The position numbers and the translations under genes were made by a program. A DNA stretch of 64,000 bases, from the NCBI GenBank assembly GCA_030849805.1, contig JASANZ010002232.1, forward strand, positions 22,598 through 86,597, given 5' to 3'. This DNA is from Sergeia podlipaevii (taxonomy: Eukaryota; Euglenozoa; Kinetoplastea; Trypanosomatida; Trypanosomatidae). Below, in pieces: positions 19,228 through 27,913 of the stretch. Position 1 is the stretch's first letter, and each line of letters begins with the position of its first letter. Under the pieces are notes generated by a model. That model searched no databases and was not told the origin of the DNA. It was given only the letters and a program-made list of their open reading frames with translations.

Positions 19228-20313
19228 TTAGTGTGCGTAGTGCTTCCTGTACGCGGCATCCACGGCGTCGCAATAAGCCTTCTTCTCTTCCTTTGCAATG
19301 AAGCTGGATTCAAAGGAGTTCTTTGCGAGCTGCACAACATCTTCGGGTGTCAGCTCTCCGCTCTTCATAAGCATTTTGTAATTGTTGTTGATGTATCCAC
19401 CAAAGTAGGCCGGATCATCGGAATTGATAGTAACACGGAGACCGTCGCGAAGAAGTCCCATCACTGTCTTGGCACACGTTTCCTCGCTGTCGAACACCTT
19501 CAATTCCACATTCGACAAGGGGCACACTGTAAGCGGCATTTCAAGTTCACGCAAGTGTGCGCGGAGTGCGGGGTCGGTGCAGGATGCAACACCATGATCC
19601 ACGCGCTGAACGTGGAGCACTTTAATTGCGCTCCAGATATACTCCGCTGGACCCTCCTCGCCAGCGTGAGCCACGGCGAGTGGCACCTTCAGCACTTCGC
19701 GGCAGTACTTGAAGAGACGCTTAAAGTTCTCCGGTGGATTACCAAGCTCTGAGGAATCCAGCCCAATCGCCACGAAGGCCTCCTCCGCAAACAGTTGGCG
19801 GAGGCATTCGCCATCGTCGGTTTCCGCTTGCAGCGCCTCCAGACACTCCGCTTCTGTGCAGTGGCGCAAGAAAGAAATAATAGGCTTCACAGACACTCCA
19901 TACGCTATCATGCCCTTACGAAAGCCAGTCATTAGTCCATCGTACACCGTGCGCATCGGCACACCGCGAGAAACGTGACCCTGGAAGTCAAAAAAAGGCT
20001 CAGAGTGCTTGATGTTATTGCTGTCCATATGGCGTGTGTAGGCAAAAGCAAGTTCGGCGAAGTCAGACTCCGTTTGGAGCACCGACATGCCCTGGTAAAA
20101 AAGATCAAGGAACGACTGGAGGTTGTTGAACCTGTAGGCCATCGCAATCTCCTCAACGGACTTGTATGGAATGGGAATTTTGTTCTTCTGAGCAAGGGAG
20201 AAGAGAAGCTCGGGCTCAAGACTGCCCTCAATGTGCACGTGCAGTTCAGCCTTGGGCACCGCGTCGATAAACTTGATTAGTTTCTCCATATCATGGCTGC
20301 TGGATGAGCTCAT
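19228..20313 (-). CDS. Adenine/adenosine deaminase family enzyme (adenine aminohydrolase type)
   Basis: 361 codons. A zinc-dependent hydrolase of the metallo-dependent superfamily that deaminates adenine to hypoxanthine (or adenosine to inosine) in purine salvage. Zinc ligands His25 and His27 lie in ELHVHIEGS; His216 and the catalytic Glu219 in AHAGEEG; the catalytic His in RVDHGV; and the zinc Asp in NSDDPAYFGGY. The SDDPAYFGGY signature and short length match the adenine deaminase (yeast Aah1, Leishmania AAH) branch better than classical adenosine deaminase. Leishmania has this enzyme, whereas T. brucei is reported to lack it. Start: Met1 is followed by a Ser run; Met9 (MEKLIKF) is an alternative, because the first AG after the T-tract lies inside codon 2. 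Confidence 0.93.
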   Translation of the reverse strand: MSSSSSHDMEKLIKFIDAVPKAELHVHIEGSLEPELLFSLAQKNKIPIPYKSVEEIAMAYRFNNLQSFLDLFYQGMSVLQTESDFAELAFAYTRHMDSNNIKHSEPFFDFQGHVSRGVPMRTVYDGLMTGFRKGMIAYGVSVKPIISFLRHCTEAECLEALQAETDDGECLRQLFAEEAFVAIGLDSSELGNPPENFKRLFKYCREVLKVPLAVAHAGEEGPAEYIWSAIKVLHVQRVDHGVASCTDPALRAHLRELEMPLTVCPLSNVELKVFDSEETCAKTVMGLLRDGLRVTINSDDPAYFGGYINNNYKMLMKSGELTPEDVVQLAKNSFESSFIAKEEKKAYCDAVDAAYRKHYAH

Positions 20314-20695
20314 ATTTTGTCAAAAAAAAAATGTGGATGTATCGTGATTCTTCTTTTGAATTTCTTACTACTATTCAGCTATATAGGGAAGAACAAAGAA
20401 ACAAAAACAGAGAGGGTAGACGATAAAGAATTTTTAAAGTGAATAACAATAGGGATAAAAGAAGACAGTAAAGTGACGACTTGGCCTACATTTTTTCTTT
20501 TAAGCAAAGCATTTTTAAATTGAGCATTTTTGTGCGCTAGATGTGTTTCCCTTTTTTTAAAAGTTAGTTGCTCCAGTGTGTGAAAAGTCAATCATTGCTC
20601 TGACCTTTGAGAATCATGGTTCCCTCTCCCCTTCTCCCCTAGCGGTCTTCCACGCTCGTTCTCTTCAGTCTTTCCGCTGCTCATTCGCCGCTGCC
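20314..20695. other. Intergenic region between deaminase and lipase-like gene
   Basis: 382 nt. A sense-strand T-tract opposite 20320-20330 lies immediately before the deaminase ATG. The remainder is the 3' UTR of the lipase-like gene. Confidence 0.6.
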
Positions 20696-22453
20696 TTACA
20701 ACGGTCCCTGCATGTCACGGTGTCTGCGCTCCTCTTGCGACACATACGGTTCCTGGCTCACCTTTTGGCGCATTGCAGCATACTCGCCATCATCCCATAC
20801 CTCGTCTCCCTCCGCATAGGTCAGTTCAATGGCAGAATTTGAGAGATGACGTATGTAGTGCTCAACAAGAAAATGCTTCTTGTATCGCTCTTCAGCGATG
20901 CGCAAAAGTTCAGAAATATCCTCATCGTCCTCCGCCTCCTCTTCTTCAAGCCCCTCGCTCCTCTGAGCTGCATCCCCATTGTCCATTGCCGTATCTGCAT
21001 CATTCAGAAACTCAGTCAGCGACTCCGCGTTTAAGGCAGGCTCTTCAATCTCCAAGCTATTCTCTCTGCTCTCAACAGATGGTGATGTCGACGACATAGA
21101 TGCCGGTTTTTCGGTCTGATCTGCCGTACCTACAGCGCCGTGTGGGTTCATAATCAAAATCTCTCCAATGTGCACGAACGGATCTCCATCAGCGCCGGTA
21201 ACAGGCAACTCTACTAAAGGGTCACCAGCGATCACCACACGGATAGGGTTAACAGCCGCCGCGTAGCGCTCCAGTGTCCCCAGAAGCGCCTTTGGGGCAC
21301 CAAACGTTACCACGTTACTTACTTCAAATCCGCGCTGCGTGAGTAGTAAGCCCAGCACTAGCGAGACAGCGCCACCAACGGCGTGGCCTGTGATAACGGT
21401 GCGCCTAGTCGGGTGAAGCGGTGTCTCATGCACCAGTGCATCGCACAATCGTGTGGCGATAACGAGAAATTCGGCGTGAAAAAGCGTACGAGGGACCTCT
21501 TCGCTCTCACTCACGTCAACGCGTTCCACCTCCTGCTGCCAGTGATAGCTTCCTGTGTCAACCTCTGCAGAGCTCGACGCGGACGACGACGGTGTCTCAT
21601 CCACATCATGTTGTCGTGTGCAACAAACATAGATGACTTGCTTATTGTACGTCTCGTCAATCTCTACAACCACGTGATCACGCCCAAGTTGCAGATGATG
21701 TGCAGTGACGTTGCTACGCGTTCCAACAATTGACTCCGTCACCTGCCATGGAGACAAATAAGAAAGACTAGATCTGTGAGCGCTGCTGCCGCCCTCATCA
21801 ACTGTAGTACGGTGGACAAGCAGAAGGCGCTCGCCATATGGTAGCAATGCTTGCTGCATAATGCGATTCTGGCGCTCGCTCGTTGCCTCCTCAGCTGCCT
21901 CATCCCGCGCGGCTCTCTTTTCCTCATGCGCAAAGAACGTCAGAAAGCGCTCGTGCAGAAGCACTTGATACGCATCGTTTCCCACACCAGCGGCAAGAAC
22001 CTGCAAAATTGATGTCAAAGGCCCGTTGCCAGCAGCTAAAGGAACCATTGCCGCGACGTCCCGTGTATAGTTAATGCGATCTGAAACAAACCCCTCGTAG
22101 TGACGAAGTAGTTTCCGCCGCTGCTTGGCAATATCACGCTTCACCGCGGTGACAGCGGCTTTTTGCCTAGAAGACGTTGTTGCAGAGTTCGACTCTGAAA
22201 ATGAAGCAGAGGGTGGTGGTGGTGGTGGTGCTGCTGCTGCAGCTGCTTTTAAAATAAGCCTCTGTTCTTTCTCTTCCAAGTCGCGCAACGCATGAAGCAG
22301 CTTTTGACGATGCACCTCAGCCGACTGCGCAAAACGCAATGAGATGTATTGCTGCAAGCCTGTTTGATTGTATAGAGAGCATTGAGTTGTTGCCTGATAG
22401 GCACCGCGGTACAGAGCTCTGTATGCCCGTATCGATTCTGTCCTCAAGGACAT
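20696..22453 (-). CDS. Class 3 lipase-like protein lacking the nucleophile serine
   Basis: 585 codons. The central region (about residues 190-440) has the alpha/beta-hydrolase plan of class 3 lipases: a strand with VVVEIDETYNKQVIYVCC, the nucleophile elbow TRRTVITGHAVGGAV (356-361 = GHAVGG), then VSNVVTFGAPKALLG, and a late strand IRVVIAGDPLVELPV with the candidate acid Asp near 411 and His near 427 (FVHIGE). In active enzymes the elbow is GHSxGG; here codon 358 is GCC (Ala), so ordinary serine esterase chemistry is not expected. The N-terminal 180 residues carry a Pro/Ala-rich insert with an Ala run then a Pro run. The C-terminal tail has a very acidic stretch (LEEEEAEDDEDISE). There is no signal peptide. 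It may be a pseudoenzyme or lipid-binding protein. Confidence 0.8.
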   Translation of the reverse strand: MSLRTESIRAYRALYRGAYQATTQCSLYNQTGLQQYISLRFAQSAEVHRQKLLHALRDLEEKEQRLILKAAAAAAPPPPPPSASFSESNSATTSSRQKAAVTAVKRDIAKQRRKLLRHYEGFVSDRINYTRDVAAMVPLAAGNGPLTSILQVLAAGVGNDAYQVLLHERFLTFFAHEEKRAARDEAAEEATSERQNRIMQQALLPYGERLLLVHRTTVDEGGSSAHRSSLSYLSPWQVTESIVGTRSNVTAHHLQLGRDHVVVEIDETYNKQVIYVCCTRQHDVDETPSSSASSSAEVDTGSYHWQQEVERVDVSESEEVPRTLFHAEFLVIATRLCDALVHETPLHPTRRTVITGHAVGGAVSLVLGLLLTQRGFEVSNVVTFGAPKALLGTLERYAAAVNPIRVVIAGDPLVELPVTGADGDPFVHIGEILIMNPHGAVGTADQTEKPASMSSTSPSVESRENSLEIEEPALNAESLTEFLNDADTAMDNGDAAQRSEGLEEEEAEDDEDISELLRIAEERYKKHFLVEHYIRHLSNSAIELTYAEGDEVWDDGEYAAMRQKVSQEPYVSQEERRHRDMQGPL

Positions 22454-23012
22454 GGCGATGCAGTTTCTTTCTTCAAATTAAGCCGAAGGAAAATAAAAAC
22501 GAGGTAAGATTTACAAAAGAAAAAATTGATGTGAAAGGCGATAAAAGCATACGATAATATAAGCAAAGCATGAAAACGCCAAAAAAAAAAGGTGGCAGTC
22601 GTGGCGCTCCCTTGCTCCGCATGCATTGTGCATGATTATGTCCCGCGTCGCGTATCCTTATGTAAAGGTGATGAGAAATACACAACTACATAGTATGCAA
22701 GGTACATTTATATATCTATAGCAGCAGCTATGCGAAGATGAGGGCATTTCGTTAATGAGTCATCTCTATATCGCGGCAAAAAAAAAAACACTAAATGCCA
22801 TTGAAAGAAATGAAATATGTGACTTCCCCCTCCATTTTTTCCACCCGTTACCTGCATACATATACAAGTTTTGATAATCCAATAGATACTGTGCGCGTAT
22901 CCAAGATCCACCGTCTGTCTTTTTCTTTCACACACACACAAAAAAAAAAAAGATGAACATCGAAAGTTGGACTCCGTAGACCAACTCTCGATATATCCCA
23001 AAGCCTTGCCTA
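22454..23012. other. Intergenic region (559 nt)
   Basis: Contains the leader of the lipase-like gene and the 3' UTR of dehydrogenase 2. T-tracts on the sense strand lie opposite A-runs at 22580-22590 and 22939-22951. No gene recognised; overlapping short frames here are translations of pyrimidine tracts. Confidence 0.6.
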
Positions 23013-24335
23013 CTACTTCAGTGCAACAAGCTCCTTACCCCATGCAACAATCAGCTCCGCTTCCCTTGCATCCCAGCCGTACCCTAGCAGCAGGCTATTC
23101 GTTTTCTCAGCACATTCAGCGAAATATGGACTGACTGAAGCTTCTGTAGAGGTTGGGTTAGACGCTGGAGCGACAAGTTCGAGCTCTTCAATAGGGCACA
23201 TAGCACAATGTAGAGTTGTCTGCGCACCTTCCTCGGGTGTCTTCAGCCACAGCAAACTAGCCCACTCAAATGCCTTCTTTAAGATGTCAAAAGCAAGAAG
23301 ATCCCTCGAAAACTGCGTTGCTACACAGCCCGGATGCAGCGAGCAGGCATACACGCGCTTCCTTTTATCTGTCACATTGGCGTACTTGCGAGCAATATGG
23401 TGAGCATGATAAGAGTTGAGCAGCTTACTGGTGCCATAGCGAACAAAGTCATCACGCAATGCCCTTGTTGTCAAAGGGCCGTGAGCATTTTCCTCGCCGC
23501 AATTCAATTCCTTCAGCGCAGTTAGTAGGCGACCATTCACCTTTCCAAGCGCGTTGTCCTTATCCAGCTCGCACCAAAGCGCCCCAATCATGCCTCTCTC
23601 CAGCACAATTTGAGGAAACCGATGAGCCGCACTTCCGACGTACACAACCCTGCCACCATTCTTCTCAAGAAGAGGCAGTAGCAGCTCGGTAAGTAGCATT
23701 GGTCCAAGGAAATTGACCGCAGTGTGGAATTCCAGCAGAGGGTTAAACTGAGAAAAAATTACACCACGACGCATGCCACCCGCATTGTTCACAAGAACCT
23801 GAAAGTTGTAGTCGCCGTAAGTAGAAAGCACCCACTGCACAAAGATTCGCACGCTCTTAAAATCGTCACACTCCAACGGAACCTGACCAATCACGGTGAC
23901 TGTCTCCGATAAATGAGCATATCGCTTGGGGTTGGCTCGACGCTGACGCTCAGCCTCGTTACGAACACGATCCGCTGTTTGTTGTGTTAGAACAGCAGAG
24001 CGGCAAGTGATAATAACAACGTAACCTTCAACAGCAAGACCAACAGCTGTGTAAAATCCAATACCACTATTTGTTCCTGTCACAATAGCCATGGGACGCT
24101 CCTTGATAGATAGCTCTGGACCCATAACGGATTGCGAACCCGTCTTTACTTTTTCGGAGCCAGTCGTCCTTGGCGGGAAAGCATGATTCCGTCCTCCGCG
24201 TGAAACAAGCCTACTTGCCACCATCCACAACGGAATAGCCACGAGGCGGCCTTTCATGGAAAGAAATGGCATTGCGGCTGCAGCTGCGACACTGAGACCA
24301 ATTGCGCCATGCTCGCTTAGATACCCCAATTTCAT
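23013..24335 (-). CDS. Short-chain dehydrogenase/reductase 2 (retinol dehydrogenase-like)
   Basis: 440 codons. An N-terminal Ala-rich hydrophobic segment (about 8-40) may anchor the protein to a membrane. The cofactor motif MAIVTGTNSGIGFYTA is the canonical TGxxxGIG and is followed by a basic residue (TCRS), typical of NADP preference. LVNNAGG is the intact NNAG motif; Ser in VYVGSAAH, and Tyr and Lys in YGTSK, are the catalytic residues; SLHPGCVATQF is the PG motif. The region LWLKTPEEGAQTTLHCA matches the C-terminal helix of retinol dehydrogenase/WWOX-like SDRs, as in dehydrogenase 1. All catalytic residues are present, so an active oxidoreductase is expected. Substrate unknown. About 4.7 kb separates the two SDR genes, with the deaminase and the lipase-like gene between them. 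Confidence 0.88.
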   Translation of the reverse strand: MKLGYLSEHGAIGLSVAAAAAMPFLSMKGRLVAIPLWMVASRLVSRGGRNHAFPPRTTGSEKVKTGSQSVMGPELSIKERPMAIVTGTNSGIGFYTAVGLAVEGYVVIITCRSAVLTQQTADRVRNEAERQRRANPKRYAHLSETVTVIGQVPLECDDFKSVRIFVQWVLSTYGDYNFQVLVNNAGGMRRGVIFSQFNPLLEFHTAVNFLGPMLLTELLLPLLEKNGGRVVYVGSAAHRFPQIVLERGMIGALWCELDKDNALGKVNGRLLTALKELNCGEENAHGPLTTRALRDDFVRYGTSKLLNSYHAHHIARKYANVTDKRKRVYACSLHPGCVATQFSRDLLAFDILKKAFEWASLLWLKTPEEGAQTTLHCAMCPIEELELVAPASNPTSTEASVSPYFAECAEKTNSLLLGYGWDAREAELIVAWGKELVALK

Positions 24336-25671
24336 TATTTAGAAAAAAAATGAAAAGAAACTTTATTTTTCCTAAAAAAATTAAGTCAGCTATACTTAAA
24401 TTTCTTACAAAACTTGAAAAAAATATTGTAGAAGTACGGTAACAAAGAGAAACAATAATACCAGTGCATGCTTATATATACAACAATTGCGTAAAAGCTT
24501 GACTATTAGCAAGACATCACATATAGTTATACCCAGAGGTTTGTATGATTTGCACTTAGTGCGAACGCCTATAGTGTTCCCTCCCCCGGTAGCCAATCAG
24601 CTTTTTTTTCCCCCAAAATTACCCAGCATGTGCTAGGCGAAAATAAAAACAAGGCTTCACCACATGCTCGCAGTCAGTTTCGCCAAAACAACAATAGCAG
24701 AGACTGTTTTCATCATTTTCAAGAAATAACAATATAAATACTAATAATAATAATAATAATTATAATAGCATAAAGTAATGATAAAAGTAGTAAAACGGAA
24801 GAATGTAGCAAACACACCCAACTTGCCTGGTTAGATATATTGAATAAACACTTGAGTTATAAAGCTATCAAGTTTTGAATCATCAATAAACCTTTCCGGG
24901 GGAAAATATAGCTTCCTTACACTTGACTTTTCTTTCACCCGACTTTTTACATTTAACAAGTTTCTACATCTCACTTGCATATGCTCCCGGTAAGCGCAAG
25001 AGCAACAAGAAGAAAAAAAAAATACGAATGTTCGTCCTTTCGATTTACAAAGCACAAGTCAGCTAATGTTCCACAGCAGCAGAAAACTCTCAGTACTGAC
25101 TAGGGCCACTTATGTACATTTTTAGTCATACAGAATAACCCAGAAGTTAGGAAACAACCTGCAGAGATAGAAAATGCACGCATAAATAATATTATATCAA
25201 TTTTTTAAAAAAAATGCGTAATATAAAATAGAAACTTATATAGAAGAACAAAGCACATTTCCATGAAGTACTGTACTGGGATCCTCACAAAATGTGATTT
25301 AAGCATATACGAGCTTAGTCACAAAAAAAGTCCAAGCTTTTAACTGGCAAAAATATAAGGGAAGAAAATATAGCCGTATATGTATAAAAAAGGTACTGTC
25401 TCATTCAAGCCAACACGATTTTTTTTTCTCTCCTTTTAATAATGATGACCTGTGCGTTTCTCGATATTGGTATATTCAAATAAAGATCATTTCGATTTAC
25501 GTGTGACAGACTGTTTAATGTAGAATGCATAATGGTTCGTCTCAGTAAAAACGGCAACACCAATAAACAATAGAAATCCGAGCTCTCATTCCATTAAACG
25601 CTATTCCATAACGCATTTGTTTTCATTTTGCGGAACGAAGAATGATTATGGGTATGATATTCTCAAAATAG
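24336..25671. other. AT-rich gene-free region next to the kinase pseudogene
   Basis: 1.3 kb of strongly AT-rich sequence, including AAT repeats near 24739-24760 and poly-A/T runs. No intact gene. A 74-codon minus-strand frame (24831-25055) could be a remnant, but I see no recognisable motif. Together with the pseudogene it forms a decayed interval between dehydrogenase 2 and the 474-residue protein. Confidence 0.6.
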
Positions 25672-26770
25672 CTACGAATACGCAACCGTTGCGTACGTTA
25701 TGGAGCTCATCATATCCACTAAAGTAACTTCCATGTCCACAAAGCTGTCACCATCATCTATCGTGTTAACACATATAATTTCTTTTGGTACAAGCCAATC
25801 GTACTCAAGAATCTTGCGGACCCCCCAACAAAAGGCAGGGCCCTTTTGAAGCATCTCGCGTACCGTTTCTTTAAATTCCGGCGATGGCACAATAGTAGAT
25901 CCTTCGACGACTTCGTCAGGAAATTCAAGGGGCCGATTGATGATAAACTTGTTGAGAATGTATGGCGTTGAAGCAATAAATGGCAGGCATCCATACATGA
26001 GCTGAAACAAAGGAATGCCAAGAGCCCAAATATCCACAAGATGCGCTGTTACTATTAAATCATTGCGACACAGCTCTGGTGGCATAAATGCGGAGTTTCC
26101 TTCAACACCAGTTATACCCCCTTCCGACAAAATTTCGCTAACACCAATGTCTGAGAGGAACGCGGTTCCTTTGTCAACAACTGAGATATTCTCCGGCTTG
26201 ATATCTCTGTGTATGACACGGTGTACATGTAGATATTTAAGAGCACTGACAATTTGGCGCGTGCGCTTGCGCAGCGCGTTTTCCTTAATCGAAACAATGG
26301 TTTTGTCTGTCAATTCCTTTACAATTTTGCCCTTGTTGACATATTGTATCATCAAATACATTTTTTGAGTTTCTGTGTTCCCAAGTACCTCGTACAAGTG
26401 AACCAAATGCGGATGAGAAATACGACGCATGATAGCAACTTCTCGCATAATTGCTTGTGCACGGCGCCATTTGTTTTATCCTTGTTGAATGTAAAGTTTT
26501 TTTCATTGCATAATGTACGCCAGCGCATATGTGTTCAACTAATTTCACCTTGCTAAAGGCGCCTCTACGAAGTGCATTTAAATCAATGTACTCATTGACA
26601 GTTTTATGGCCGCCTAATTGCTTGCTCAGTATATCGTTATAAGTGTCGACAACATCTGGCGCGTCTACAAATATCGAACCGTCCTTCGTCACAAAACTCC
26701 TGTTTCATTGGGTATACGCGGTCGTGCGATACCGCATCTTGTGAGATTCGGGGATAATTTTTGTATTTAG
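25672..26770 (-). pseudogene. Protein kinase pseudogene (CAMKK-like), several frameshifts
   Basis: A serine/threonine kinase domain is readable only in pieces. The largest piece (25672-26448) has kinase subdomains III-XI: REVAIMRRISHPHLVHLYEVL, VIHRDIKPEN (catalytic loop), then LSDIGVSEIL where DFG has become DIG, GNSAFMPPELC (activation segment end), DIWALGIPLFQLMYG, and a terminal EYDWLVPKE. The N-lobe is in another frame (to 26692): LRRGAFSKVKLV, a glycine loop whose first Gly is Arg, and HYAMKK with the VAIK lysine. Between the two, FNKDK sits in a third frame. Another shift separates DRVYPMKQEF from TKDGSIFVDAPDVV near 26690. That is at least three frame breaks plus two motif losses. The sequence resembles the calcium/calmodulin kinase kinase-like group of trypanosomatids. 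Traces of the N-terminal region may extend to about 27190. Confidence 0.85.
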
Positions 26771-27194
26771 TGCGAAATGACCTGGTATACTTCGCGATGT
26801 GGAGAGCGCATGCTATTTTTTTTTTTTTGCGATAAGCGGTTGATATTATAAGCGCTTTTCTGGTGCCCCTCACAGTATGAGCTTGCCTCATTTCTCGGAA
26901 TTGTTGAGCGCGGATGAAGAGCTGAGTTTTCCGCGTTATCCGAAGATGGTACAACCAGTAAAAAAAAAAAAAAAAAGCATCTCCTGCTTCAGATGTATCT
27001 TCTAAAGAGTGGTGGATGGCCTCGTTTGGCGCTTCATATATTGAAAAGTTGCCGCCATAACAATACGGACATGGACATTTATTGCATGTAAACAAAGGCG
27101 CAAATCGCGATCTCTCAGTCTTCTGATGTGCACTGGCTGACCCAACCACATCAATGTCAATTGTAGACCAGCTACGCGAATGCATGCTGAACAC
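26771..27194 (-). pseudogene. Possible N-terminal remnant of the kinase pseudogene
   Basis: A 27194-26975 stretch on the minus strand encodes a non-repetitive peptide with CNKCPCPYCYGG and NEAIHHSLEDTSEAGDA, then runs into a 17-nt A/T homopolymer (26959-26975) and changes character. It is contiguous and co-oriented with the kinase fragments and could be the decayed N-terminal extension. This is inference only. Confidence 0.35.
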
Positions 27195-27913
27195 AAAAGG
27201 AAAGTACCTTGTAGATCCCTAGTTGCTCTGAATAACAAAAAATAATAGTTTTCCAAAATAAACTTTCGCTATATTTACCACAATGCAACTCAAAAAGAAA
27301 AAAGAGAAAAGAAACATCTTGCAGCATTAAGATAATTAGCATGTGGAAATTCGAAGCCACAAACACGAAGCGGTGAAAAGAAGATAACTATAAGAATAAT
27401 TATGTTTGCTCTTTTTTCCGAACCAGCAACAACATGAACAACAAAAGGAACGCTTTGCTTCTGCAATTCCATATCCTTTCATCTTTTTTTTCCCCATGCG
27501 CCGCCGCCAAGGTCCCCCCCCCCCCCCCCGGCGTGGGCCGGGGGTACGCCGCCCCGCGAGGGCGAGGGGGGGGGGGCTCCAGGCGACATGAGGGGCCCCG
27601 AAAGAGGAAGAAAAAGGCAAGAAAGAAAAGAGGGGAGAGGAAAAGAAGATGCCGCTGGAGTATGTAGTGGGGAAAGGAAATGAAAGAGGAGGGAATGCTA
27701 AAGGCGGTATTGTCTACCGCAAAAATTCAGTCAGAATATTTTTGCTTTGTCTTTGAAGAGCACGGGAAGAGCAGGTAAGAGAAAAAAAAAGATAAGAAAT
27801 AAGCACCAACGTACGCACACATACCTGTGCATACGAAGATAAAAAATATACTATGATATGTTATGAAGCATCCCCCCATGCTTTTCCACATCTCGCCGTG
27901 AGAGGCGAACTGT
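27195..27913. other. Intergenic region with GC-rich homopolymer island
   Basis: Mostly AT-rich spacer containing the C16/G11 island (annotated separately) and the 3' UTR of the 474-residue protein. The plus-strand purine-rich tract 27598-27690 follows the island. No gene. Confidence 0.6.
27514..27576. repeat. C16 ... G11 GC island with hairpin or quadruplex potential
   Basis: A run of 16 C (27514-27529) and a run of 11 G (27566-27576) flank a 36-nt, almost pure G/C core inside otherwise AT-rich DNA. The runs are complementary and could form a stem. The core also has several G-tracts. Confidence 0.8.
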
